DNA of 15,606 nt, taken from contig JAYRHW010000272.1 of NCBI GenBank assembly GCA_041907145.1, positions 1-15,606 on the forward strand, given 5' to 3'. Positions 5,758-11,674 of this stretch are shown in pieces. Position 1 is the stretch's first letter; each line of letters starts with the position of its first letter. This DNA is from JAFLCA01 sp041907145 (lineage in GTDB: Bacteria > Bdellovibrionota_C > UBA2361 > JAFLCA01). The translations under genes and the position numbers were made by a program. The notes below the pieces were generated by a model. The model ran no database searches, had not been told where the DNA came from, and worked only from the letters and a program-made list of their open reading frames with translations.

Positions 5758-5790
5758 ATCATGTCTTTCAACCACTTGTGCCGGTTAGCC
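5371..5790 (+). mobile_element. ISL3-family remnant, 3' end only
   Basis: This is the C-terminal coding end and terminal repeat of a second ISL3 element, in the opposite orientation to the complete copy. The outer end reads TTTCAACCACTTGTGCCGG followed by TTAGCC (to 5790). It aligns with the end of the complete element, where 17 of 24 bases match. The left boundary near 5370 is where similarity to the transposase begins (AWELKEQFF against AWQLKEQFF). About three quarters of the element is missing. Confidence 0.8.
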
Positions 5791-6378
5791 TAAGTTTAAA
5801 ACGCCTCGATACGCTCCATCAGCACGTCCGAGTATGCGGCCATGTGTGCGGCCTGCCTCATTAGTCGCTTCCGCTCTGCGAGCGATAGGCTGTTGTAAGT
5901 TTCTCCGGCAATAAACATTCGGAGCTTGGCAAGCTTCACGTCTAGCTCGAGCTTCTCCTGGTGGACTCTCAGCTCGTGCGGTTTTAGTTCTTCCATTGGT
6001 TTCATGGTTAATTTTTTGTAATTGGCGCACTCCGCGGCGCAAAGGTTCTATGCGCATGAAGATGACTTGTCGGTCAGTTTCCGCAAGGATTGCATCGACG
6101 TCTATTGCGACGATGGAATAGCCGCAGAGGCTCAGCCGATCCAGTTCGGACGCTCTGAACCAGCGATACAGCTGATCGAGCGACCGGAATGCGAAACCGA
6201 TGCGAGCGGAGAACTTTGAGCCGGCCAGCTCCGCCAGTTCACGGATTTGGCTCGGCGTGAATTCGGATGGCGTGTTGCTCCCATCGTTGTCGGGATCGAT
6301 CCAGGTATCCGAGAACCCCGGGCGATACGGACCGCGTCCTTCGTGATCCTGCAGGCGATAGAGGGTGATCTTATCCAC
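5785..6378 (-). CDS. Conserved phage protein with GPYRPGF motif, probable frameshift near its end
   Basis: The GTG at 6378, two bases after the preceding stop, gives VDKITLYRLQDHEGRGPYRP, then a Trp/Asp-rich loop (DTWIDPDNDG), GFAFRSLDQLYRWFRASEL, YSIVAIDV and AETDRQVIFMR. This is a recurring layout in small phage proteins of unknown function (about 120-130 residues): an aromatic start, a GxGPYRP motif, RWF and DRQV. In this sequence the frame does not stop where expected. It continues through the whole of the next gene in another frame and ends at a TAA inside the IS remnant. A one-base slip in the A6 run at 6017-6012 would end the protein at TAA 6010-6008, two bases before the next ATG, which is the natural layout. 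The last 65-70 residues are therefore probably not native. Confidence 0.6.
   Translation of the reverse strand: MDKITLYRLQDHEGRGPYRPGFSDTWIDPDNDGSNTPSEFTPSQIRELAELAGSKFSARIGFAFRSLDQLYRWFRASELDRLSLCGYSIVAIDVDAILAETDRQVIFMRIEPLRRGVRQLQKINHETNGRTKTARAESPPGEARARREACQAPNVYCRRNLQQPIARRAEATNEAGRTHGRILGRADGAYRGVLNLG
5796..6005 (-). CDS. Small helical phage protein, crAss001_48-related
   Basis: A 69-residue protein with the pattern LRVHQEKLELDVKLAKLRMF, then SLAERKRLMRQAAHMAAYSD and VLMERIEAF. This matches the short two-helix phage proteins (E...L..KL..F, then Q...M..Y...L..RI) named after crAssphage gene 48 and found in very many tailed phages. Their function is not established. The gene ends 5 bases before the ISL3 remnant, so the insertion just spared it. 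The ATG at 6005 follows a TAA in another frame by two bases. Confidence 0.7.
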   Translation of the reverse strand: MKPMEELKPHELRVHQEKLELDVKLAKLRMFIAGETYNSLSLAERKRLMRQAAHMAAYSDVLMERIEAF

Positions 6379-6380
6379 GG

Positions 6381-6593
6381 TCAGCTGGCGTAGGCCTTGT
6401 CGATGGCGCGATAGATTTCCGATTTGGTATTCCGGAACAATTCCGATTCGTGGCTTTCTGCGGTCGTTACCCAAGTGTAATCCCGATGAGAAAAATTCTC
6501 GATCGCCGATCGCATCCAGCAAATTGTGGCCGGGTTAACGTCGATTTCGCTGCCGTCGCTGTCTCGTGTCAGGGTGATGAATCTTGGTTTCAT
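6381..6593 (-). CDS. Small conserved phage protein (70 aa)
   Basis: It begins MKPRFITLTRDSDGSEIDVN, followed by PATICWMRSA, a variable loop and KSEIYRAIDKAYAS. The beta-rich layout (LTR..DG....NP..I) resembles short phage proteins related to the FlbD-like fold, in which a residue list for a strand-loop-strand is followed by a helix. No function is assigned. GGAAAG lies 11-12 bases upstream of the ATG, a little far for a Shine-Dalgarno. It lies between the GPYRPGF protein and a 42-residue frame with gaps of 2 and 4 bases, so it is one link of an operon. Confidence 0.55.
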   Translation of the reverse strand: MKPRFITLTRDSDGSEIDVNPATICWMRSAIENFSHRDYTWVTTAESHESELFRNTKSEIYRAIDKAYAS

Positions 6594-6597
6594 AGAG

Positions 6598-6726
6598 TTA
6601 CTCTTTCCATTTCTCGGGCGCTAGCGTCTTTATGAAGGCTTCGGCAATCGTTCGGTTCGGTGTGAGGCAGCAGTAAGTCCAGATCGCTCCCGCGCTCATA
6701 ACAGGCTTAGGGTGTGACAGCTTCAT
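6598..6726 (-). CDS. Possible 42-residue protein
   Basis: The frame from ATG 6726 encodes MKLSHPKPVMSAGAIWTYCC and ends FIKTLAPEKWKE, four bases before the next gene. The same frame is open upstream without a standard start (reading SGVQGTYLEEFDFGHIL), so this may be the end of a slightly longer or frameshifted protein. It fills what would otherwise be a 190-base gap in a tightly packed operon. I do not recognise it. Confidence 0.4.
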   Translation of the reverse strand: MKLSHPKPVMSAGAIWTYCCLTPNRTIAEAFIKTLAPEKWKE

Positions 6727-6782
6727 TAAGATATGGCCGAAATCAAACTCTTCCAGATAGGTTCCTTGAACTCCTGATAGAC

Positions 6783-7043
6783 CTAGGCGTCGCGCTCAAG
6801 CTCTTTGATCCGGCTCTCCAAGCGCTGCTTCTCGGCGAATGGGATGTAAACCGCGCCCTGCCGATGCTCGTTCGAAGAGCTCGTAGCGACGACGTGCATA
6901 CTGATATCTCCGCACTCGATAGCTTGCTTGAATACTTGGCAGACCTGTTCCTCGGTCAGAGCGTCGATAGCGATGTTGCGCGCCTTGACCGCTTTGGCAA
7001 TCGCATCGTCCATTGATTTCCGAAGTTCTTCAAAATCTTTCAT
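6783..7043 (-). CDS. Conserved phage hypothetical protein (86 aa)
   Basis: The protein begins MKDFEELRKSMDDAIAKAVK and continues with ALTEEQVCQVFKQAIECGDI, then VYIPFAEKQRLESRIKELER at the end. The helical start, a 'TEEQV..FKQAI..GD' middle and a closing coiled-coil helix occur in many phage early-region proteins of unknown role. The ATG at 7043 has AAGG two bases upstream. Upstream lies a 12-codon frame ending three bases before this start. It shows nothing to suggest catalysis; a small structural or adaptor role is possible. Confidence 0.6.
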   Translation of the reverse strand: MKDFEELRKSMDDAIAKAVKARNIAIDALTEEQVCQVFKQAIECGDISMHVVATSSSNEHRQGAVYIPFAEKQRLESRIKELERDA

Positions 7044-7046
7044 ACC

Positions 7047-7085
7047 TTACCAGTCGATCCTATCGGCATCAGGGTGAACGCTCAT
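7047..7085 (-). CDS. Possible 12-residue linking frame
   Basis: ATG at 7085 overlaps the stop of the upstream membrane-protein gene (ATGA) and encodes MSVHPDADRIDW, ending three bases before the next gene. It may simply carry ribosomes between two genes. It is too short to be sure it makes a protein. Confidence 0.25.
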   Translation of the reverse strand: MSVHPDADRIDW

Positions 7086-7240
7086 TCGAGTTTTTTGATG
7101 TCTCGTCCTACTGCGATGTAATAATCCATCACGGTCGCCAGCGCGACGAGGACGAGCGCTGTCGCGAGATAGACGGCGGTCATCCCATAGAAGAAGGCCC
7201 GTTTAAGGATCCACAGAATGACCGCCGAACAGAACTTCAT
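7082..7240 (-). CDS. 52-residue membrane protein
   Basis: The frame from ATG 7240 encodes MKFCSAVILWILKRAFFYGM, then a hydrophobic span (TAVYLATALVLVALATVM, about residues 21-38) and DYYIAVGRDIKKLE. One, perhaps two, membrane helices with a charged C-terminal end are predicted by eye. Its start overlaps the stop of the lipoprotein gene by four bases (ATGA), which strongly supports the start and co-translation. A lipoprotein with a small membrane protein is a pairing seen in spanin or superinfection-exclusion genes, but neither is shown here. Confidence 0.65.
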   Translation of the reverse strand: MKFCSAVILWILKRAFFYGMTAVYLATALVLVALATVMDYYIAVGRDIKKLE

Positions 7241-7593
7241 GGCGCCTCAGGTTTGATTGCCGGGGGGTTTGTATATCCGTGTGAAGCCTCGCCCGGTTGC
7301 GTTGCTGCAGGAGCAGGCGCGTTTGTCGAAATCGCGTGCAGCAGGATCGAGTTTGTCGCGGTCACTACGGGCTGATTGACCAGGATCACGAGGCCCGTGG
7401 GCGAATTGTAGCCAAGGCGAATGACGTAGCCAGACAGCTCGGCCTGCGAATAGAGCGACTCCTTTACGTGGACCGGCTCGCCGACAGCTTGCTTGAAGTC
7501 TTGGCGATCGACGACGAAAACGCGCGGACGCTGGTCGCATGCGGCCATAGCCAAGCACAAGAGTAAGAGATGGATGATTTTTACAATTTTCAT
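7237..7593 (-). CDS. Predicted lipoprotein
   Basis: A 118-residue protein with a clear lipoprotein signal peptide: MKIVKIIHLLLLCLAMAAC, with LAMAAC as lipobox and Cys19 as the lipid-carrying residue. The mature part (DQRPRVFVVDRQDFKQAVGE, then a beta-rich stretch to NQPVVTATNSILLHAI) ends in a proline/alanine-rich tail. It would sit in the membrane facing the periplasm or the cell surface. Phage lipoproteins include outer spanins and superinfection-exclusion proteins; the proline-rich tail is compatible with an outer spanin, but the length and position are not typical. Its stop overlaps the start of the membrane-protein gene at 7240. Confidence 0.7.
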   Translation of the reverse strand: MKIVKIIHLLLLCLAMAACDQRPRVFVVDRQDFKQAVGEPVHVKESLYSQAELSGYVIRLGYNSPTGLVILVNQPVVTATNSILLHAISTNAPAPAATQPGEASHGYTNPPAIKPEAP

Positions 7594-7617
7594 TTAGGTA
7601 AGGTTTGACGTTGGTTT

Positions 7618-8163
7618 TTAAGAGATACGATGCGTGATGACGTGAAAGAGGTTTTCCTTTTCGAGCAGCTTCTTCTGCACGATCTCAAGCACTTCGATCT
7701 TGCCCTTGAGCTCGTTGATTTCATCCAAAAGGGTTTTCTCTGACTTCTTCGGCTGCTGGGCGCCGCAGCATTCTTCCGGAGCTCCCTGGTTGTCCGGCGT
7801 GATCTGATTGACTTGGTTTTGCTTCGGTCCATCGAGCGCTTCCTCGATGTAGGTTAGAACCAGGAGAACAATCGGATACGCGTGATACTCAGCGCGCTTG
7901 ATGTAGATTGCATCCCGGATGTGCGTCAAGGTCGATTGAAACTCAAGATACTGCATGTCCCTCTTCTGGCACAAATCCATGACCTGTTTATTTTTGCGCT
8001 CTAAGTTCTCCCTGACAACCTTCTCTGCCGCTATGCAACCCGCGATTCTGTCGAGTTGATTTCCTACATCGCATCTCACCTGATTGATAAGATTGGAGCT
8101 ATTCATCTCGGTTCTGTCGGTTGGACTCATTTCCGGTTGTTCTGTGTTCATGTTCATTTGCAT
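7618..8163 (-). CDS. Coiled-coil hypothetical protein
   Basis: A 181-residue protein starting MQMNMNTEQPEMSPTDRTEM. The ATG at 8163 is chosen because GGAAG lies 4-5 bases upstream. Helical regions are evident: CIAAEKVVRENLERKNKQVM near residue 42, and a Leu/Lys/Glu heptad region near the end (TLLDEINELKGKIEVLEIVQ, KKLLEKE). In between lies a Gln/Pro-rich linker with a CC pair. No enzyme motif is visible. It may be a structural or adaptor protein. It follows a 480-base low-complexity tract and precedes the lipoprotein gene by 24 bases. Confidence 0.55.
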   Translation of the reverse strand: MQMNMNTEQPEMSPTDRTEMNSSNLINQVRCDVGNQLDRIAGCIAAEKVVRENLERKNKQVMDLCQKRDMQYLEFQSTLTHIRDAIYIKRAEYHAYPIVLLVLTYIEEALDGPKQNQVNQITPDNQGAPEECCGAQQPKKSEKTLLDEINELKGKIEVLEIVQKKLLEKENLFHVITHRIS

Positions 8164-8750
8164 ACTCTTCCTTCTCTTTTCTAATCGTATCCAGGTCACT
8201 TCATGGCTTTTCCGATACCCTTCCCGTCCTTTCGACTCCGCATCTTCTCTTTACGTTACAATTCCTTTTCAATTCAGACCATCGCACCTCCGCTTCGAAT
8301 CTCGACCACTCCATGACAATTCAAATCGTTTCCTTTCCCGCTCCAAACCTTTCTTGTCCCTGTCTCATCAGTTCTCTTCCGAATCGCTTCTTATCTTTTC
8401 CGTTCCTGCTCTATCGAGCTCCCTTCCGAATCGGTTCTTGTCAAGCCCGTTCTTTTCCGGCTCGCATCGAATCGTCACCGCTCTTTTCCGTATCTGCTCA
8501 TCCCCTCTCCTGCTCGTATCTCGTCCATTCCAGTTCGAGTCCGCACAGAGCAATTCCATCTCAGCTGCTTTCGTTTCAATTCCGTCTCCACTTATCTCAT
8601 TTCCTCATCTGCTCAGCTGATTTCCGTTACGATTCGGATTCTCGTCAACTCCCAGCCGCCTCATCGCTTTTCTTATCCGTCTCTCCTCCTGTCGTATCCG
8701 ATTCTTCTGTTGTCTTGTCCGTTTCTGCTCTTTTCACTTCCTTCGCCGGC
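8164..8750 (-). repeat. Degenerate purine-rich low-complexity tract
   Basis: The plus strand is about three-quarters pyrimidine in the lines counted, with recurring words such as TCTTTTCCG, TTCCGAATCG, TCTCGTC and CTGCTC. CTTCCGAATCG recurs 47 bases apart (8376 and 8423). On the transcribed minus strand this is GA-rich. The tract begins inside the charged C-terminal tail of the gene at 8645 and continues for about 480 bases beyond its stop to the next start. I see no gene between 8164 and 8644: all frames there give low-complexity products without family signatures. Confidence 0.65.
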
Positions 8751-9388
8751 GTCAAAATCGTCGATTCCGCGCGACCCCAACCACCGCCTCGCCATTGGCC
8801 AAAACCGTGGAAAGGCGTCAGTTCAAGGCATTTTTCGATGAGCTCGCGATCGATGATCGCCAGCTTTGTTTTTGTGTTCGTTCCAGTTAAAAGCGTTACC
8901 TCAAATGTCCAATTTGTCCCAGCATCCAGCTGCTCGCTCGATGCGAGCGCGATCCGATCACCCTGCATCGTTGTCGCGCGCAAAGGTCGCTCGTTTTTGG
9001 TAACGTCGCCAGGCTGGCAATACTGCCCGTCAGCACGCTGCAAATAAATCTTACGCGGAGTGATGTAGAGGAAGTTATCGACCGCCTTTTTGTAGCTCCA
9101 CTTCGAAATTTTGCAGTCTCCGAGCTCGATGAGAATCTCGATCAATCCTTTGAATGCGCCTCGCATCTGATAATCCCAGAAGAAAAGGCCTTTTTCGTCC
9201 CTCGGGAACACGGTCATTGCCTTCTCGATCTGCTCCTGCACCGGAATCGATGCAACTTCCTGGACGGCGTCATCAGCTTTTGGCGCCTTGCTGCTGATAA
9301 ACTCCTCGTGAATGGCTTTATTGCCGCTGGCGAGGCCTAAGATTGGGACGATGGCCCGGCATTGGATGACTAATTTTTCAATATTCAT
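8645..9388 (-). CDS. Conserved phage protein with RAMP-like glycine-rich loop
   Basis: A 247-residue protein beginning MNIEKLVIQCRAIVPILGLA, then SKAPKADD, FPRDEKGLFFWDYQMRGAFK, ERPLRATTMQGDRIALASSE and TPFHGFGQWRGGGWGRAEST. I recognise this order from phage proteins of unknown function (about 220 residues). Seen in sequence: the last block (residues 191-210) has the shape of the glycine-rich loop of RAMP proteins (G.GQWR..G.GR) as in Cas5/Cas7-type RNA-binding folds. A structural link is my inference. The tail after residue 215 is charged and low-complexity (KRAETDKTTEESDTTGGETD), continuous with the purine-rich tract behind it. No Shine-Dalgarno is visible; the gene follows DUF1643 by 10 bases. 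Confidence 0.6.
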   Translation of the reverse strand: MNIEKLVIQCRAIVPILGLASGNKAIHEEFISSKAPKADDAVQEVASIPVQEQIEKAMTVFPRDEKGLFFWDYQMRGAFKGLIEILIELGDCKISKWSYKKAVDNFLYITPRKIYLQRADGQYCQPGDVTKNERPLRATTMQGDRIALASSEQLDAGTNWTFEVTLLTGTNTKTKLAIIDRELIEKCLELTPFHGFGQWRGGGWGRAESTILTPAKEVKRAETDKTTEESDTTGGETDKKSDEAAGS

Positions 9389-9398
9389 GGGTTTTCGG

Positions 9399-9935
9399 TT
9401 ATAGAGGCACCGGTGTCAGTGCCGATTTCAGGTATAGGGGGTGTCTTGGGTGCCCAAGGTTGGTTAATGGGCCAAGACGGCTTAATTTGATCTGCGGTTT
9501 GCGGCGGAGCATCTGCACTACGTAGGCACTGCGGCTTAGGTGGGCTCCGTCGTTGCCCCAAGCGCAGATAACCAGCTGAGCGGACTCAGCGACTTTCAAA
9601 AGATAGTGATCGTTCAGCTCTCCGATAGGATCGCGATGCTTGAGCATCACAGTCGGGTCCGTCGAACGGAACGCGAATAGGTTCGTCATGACCATTGCTC
9701 CAAATCCCCACCGCTTAGCATAGTCGATGCAGCGCCGGACGGTGCGATCGTCTTTCACTTCGTCAGCGGTCGAAGGGTTTAACGCCAAAAACTGAACTAA
9801 TTCTTCCTTGTTACCAAACATCCGGCCATTTTCTTCTGATGAATAAAACAGATCCTTTTCGGGCAATTTCCATTCTCTCCACAAAGTGTATCTGTAGATT
9901 CGATCCACGGAGAAAACAGTTGGGATCTTTTTCAT
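9399..9935 (-). CDS. DUF1643 family protein
   Basis: A 178-residue protein beginning MKKIPTVFSVDRIYRYTLWR. It carries the family hallmarks ALNPSTADEVKDDRTVRRC (residues 51-69), DYAKRWGFGAMVMTNLFAFR, STDPTVML and IGELNDHYL, then ICAWGNDGAHLSRS. These match DUF1643, a family of unknown biochemical role common in phages and prophages. The LNPS and NLFA blocks look like nucleotide- or ligand-contacting loops, but no activity is established. The ATG at 9935 overlaps the TGA of the homing endonuclease gene (ATGA), so I prefer it to an in-frame ATG at 9968 that would lie inside that gene. Length is normal for the family. Confidence 0.8.
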   Translation of the reverse strand: MKKIPTVFSVDRIYRYTLWREWKLPEKDLFYSSEENGRMFGNKEELVQFLALNPSTADEVKDDRTVRRCIDYAKRWGFGAMVMTNLFAFRSTDPTVMLKHRDPIGELNDHYLLKVAESAQLVICAWGNDGAHLSRSAYVVQMLRRKPQIKLSRLGPLTNLGHPRHPLYLKSALTPVPL

Positions 9936-10585
9936 AATAGATCCAAAGTCAATTGACCCTTGATCCATCTTGTTCTATTTGATTGAGCAATCTTTGCCTT
10001 ACTCTCTGCGGTGTGCCTTCGTTTTCGAGATGATTCCGCAATCTTAGATCGTGTTTCGTCTGAGATGTTTCTGGCAGCAAAACCAATTTTTGCTTTGTGC
10101 TCTGCTGTCAGTTTCTTTCCGGTGCAAACAGCCACAGTCGCAGCAATTGTTTGCGGGGAAGGCTTCCGTCCTTTGAGGGCGATAGATCGCTTTATCCTTG
10201 ATTCAATGCTATGCTTGCGACCTTTCTGAACCACTTCCGAAATCGCAGCTAGCTTCCTCCTAGTCTCCGCCGAGTGCTTGAAACCAATCGAAGAGCCAGC
10301 CTTTTTGCAGACATTGAACTCCGGCTTTAGCTCATCAATGAAGCTTTGTTCCGAAGAAATAAGCTGATCCTTCTCGCAGACTAAAAGAATTTTGAACTTG
10401 AAAAAATGCTCTCCATATTTGTTCCAGCAGCGTTGAAGAATCACAGAATGATGATTCCCTCTGCGGAGACTCATTTTATGTCTATTCCACCTAACTCGAA
10501 AGCAGATCGCGCTTCCGACGTATCTTCTTCCGTCTTGAGCTTCAATCGCGTAAATACCGGACAAGTTATCGATTTTCTCGTTCAT
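9932..10585 (-). CDS. GIY-YIG homing endonuclease with NUMOD3 repeats
   Basis: A 217-residue protein. Residues 10-24 have the GIY (SGIYAIEAQDG) and YVG (RRYVGSAICFRVRWNRH) motifs of the GIY-YIG nuclease domain, with the arginine-rich helix and later ISSEQSFIDEL and KPEFN blocks in the expected order. From about residue 97 there are several NUMOD3-type DNA-binding repeats (GFKHSAETRRKLAA, GRKHSIESRIKRS, GRKPSPQTIAAT, GKKLTAEHKAKI, and more). This is the layout of phage Seg/free-standing homing endonucleases, which cut a related allele and copy themselves. The start at 10585 has GAGGAG six bases upstream, one of the best ribosome-binding sites in the region. It lies in the early operon and overlaps the DUF1643 start by four bases. 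No intron signature was seen around it. Confidence 0.9.
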   Translation of the reverse strand: MNEKIDNLSGIYAIEAQDGRRYVGSAICFRVRWNRHKMSLRRGNHHSVILQRCWNKYGEHFFKFKILLVCEKDQLISSEQSFIDELKPEFNVCKKAGSSIGFKHSAETRRKLAAISEVVQKGRKHSIESRIKRSIALKGRKPSPQTIAATVAVCTGKKLTAEHKAKIGFAARNISDETRSKIAESSRKRRHTAESKAKIAQSNRTRWIKGQLTLDLL

Positions 10586-10604
10586 TCTTACTCCTCAGTC
10601 TTGC

Positions 10605-10627
10605 TTCGGAATATCGGTATATCGGAA
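10605..10627 (-). promoter_or_regulatory. Repeat/dyad upstream of the homing endonuclease
   Basis: On the plus strand it reads TTCGGAATATCGG followed by TATATCGGAA, with TATCGG repeated 8 bases apart and partial two-fold symmetry (TTCGG...). It lies about 20-40 bases before the endonuclease start and could be an operator or promoter part. No clear -35/-10 pair was found. Confidence 0.25.
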
Positions 10628-10659
10628 CACTCGATCCGGTGAAAATGTGGTCTCGAACC

Positions 10660-10941
10660 TCACTTCTTCTTAGCCTTTTTCTGCCGCTTCTCGGGATAAT
10701 ACTTGTAGGCTAACTTTTTCACCGGAAACGGCTCGCGCGCGGCGATCAGATCCTTGAGCTTCTTCCGGTTCTCGAAGTTCGGGCGTCCGATTGTGACGAT
10801 GAACGTCTGTTGTTTGCTCCGACTATCCATCTTGAACTGGCGCGCGACCACAAGCGTCAGGATGGGTGAAAGAAACGCTGTCGCTTTTTTGACGCGCGTG
10901 TTTATCAGCATTTCACCAACGATTTTTTCGAGTGGCTTCAT
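10660..10941 (-). CDS. Small basic conserved phage protein (93 aa)
   Basis: It begins MKPLEKIVGEMLINTRVKKA, contains a beta-rich middle (ATAFLSPILTLVVARQFK, then TFIVTIGRPNFENRKKLKDL) and ends in REPFPVKKLAYKYYPEKRQK and a lysine run. The TIGRPNxxxRxxxK...GEPFPVKK pattern is one I associate with short conserved phage proteins of unknown function, usually found near replication or modification genes. Its ATG follows the TAA of the glycosyltransferase gene without a gap. The strongly basic end suggests nucleic-acid binding, but this is inference. Confidence 0.6.
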   Translation of the reverse strand: MKPLEKIVGEMLINTRVKKATAFLSPILTLVVARQFKMDSRSKQQTFIVTIGRPNFENRKKLKDLIAAREPFPVKKLAYKYYPEKRQKKAKKK

Positions 10942-11655
10942 TTATTTCAATCTTGGTTGACTGCGTTTACCGTCCCAGTTTTCTCCCAGCCTTGGCGTCC
11001 GCGCGCAGACGTGATAGCAAATCGCCGTTGGCAATAGCCTTCGGTGCTGGCAAGACCACTGTTCTGCGAACATCACGTCATCATGCTGCGCAGTCCCAAG
11101 AGAATACGGATAGGACTTCTGAGCCGATGCGTGCCAGAGCTGAAAGTATCCAATCGGGACGTATCCCCGGAGCGGGTCCGCGTAGCGGGCAGACAGTCGA
11201 TGATCGTGGCGGCAGTTGATAAACGCCGATGAGTGCGACTGCGGTCCCTTCAAAAGTAGATCCTGGAGCGCCCTTCGTCCTACGACATCCACGCGATCGG
11301 CTCCGTAGATACAGTTCCGGTCCAATGTCGTGTGATTGAAAAGCAGCCGTCTGAAATTGTCCGGCAGCACGATGTCCGCATCCAGGTGCATGCGCCAGCC
11401 GTGGTATTGGAATCGTCCAAAACCGGCATTGATAGCAGCGCCCTTGTTAAAATTCCGGCCGTTTTTGGTGAAGAGATCAGTCTCAACCACAATACAGCCA
11501 TTGTTACGAGCAATCGCTTGAGTGCGTTTGTCATGGTGGTTAGTGACGACAATGAGCGTGTCGAAATGAGCATTGTTCTCGTTAATGGTCATCTCCAGCA
11601 AGTCGTCAAATCCGACGCAAACAATCACTCCTTCCAGGCGCAGGGCATCTTTCAT
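10942..11655 (-). CDS. GT2-like glycosyltransferase
   Basis: A 237-residue protein beginning MKDALRLEGVIVCVGFDDLL. It has the GT-A pattern of family 2 transferases: a first strand (VIVCVGFDD), FDTLIVVTNHHDKRTQAI, GCIVVETDLF, NKGAAINAGFGRF, and the metal-binding DxD in MHLDADIVLP. The later GYFQLWHAS and AQHDDVMFAEQW blocks fit the acceptor and base regions. It would move a sugar from a nucleotide donor onto DNA, protein or a surface polymer; the acceptor is not visible. The ATG at 11655 follows GGAAAG; an in-frame ATG at 11691 overlapping the previous gene is the alternative start. It follows a second transferase-like gene, so two transferases may act in one pathway. Confidence 0.75.
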   Translation of the reverse strand: MKDALRLEGVIVCVGFDDLLEMTINENNAHFDTLIVVTNHHDKRTQAIARNNGCIVVETDLFTKNGRNFNKGAAINAGFGRFQYHGWRMHLDADIVLPDNFRRLLFNHTTLDRNCIYGADRVDVVGRRALQDLLLKGPQSHSSAFINCRHDHRLSARYADPLRGYVPIGYFQLWHASAQKSYPYSLGTAQHDDVMFAEQWSCQHRRLLPTAICYHVCARTPRLGENWDGKRSQPRLK

Positions 11656-11674
11656 GTAAGTCTTTCCGCAGGGT

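Noticed and set aside
8084..9047. Long plus-strand open frames of Ser/Phe/Leu-rich sequence
   Set aside because: They arise from the pyrimidine-rich tract and the antisense of the gene at 8645; the products are low-complexity.
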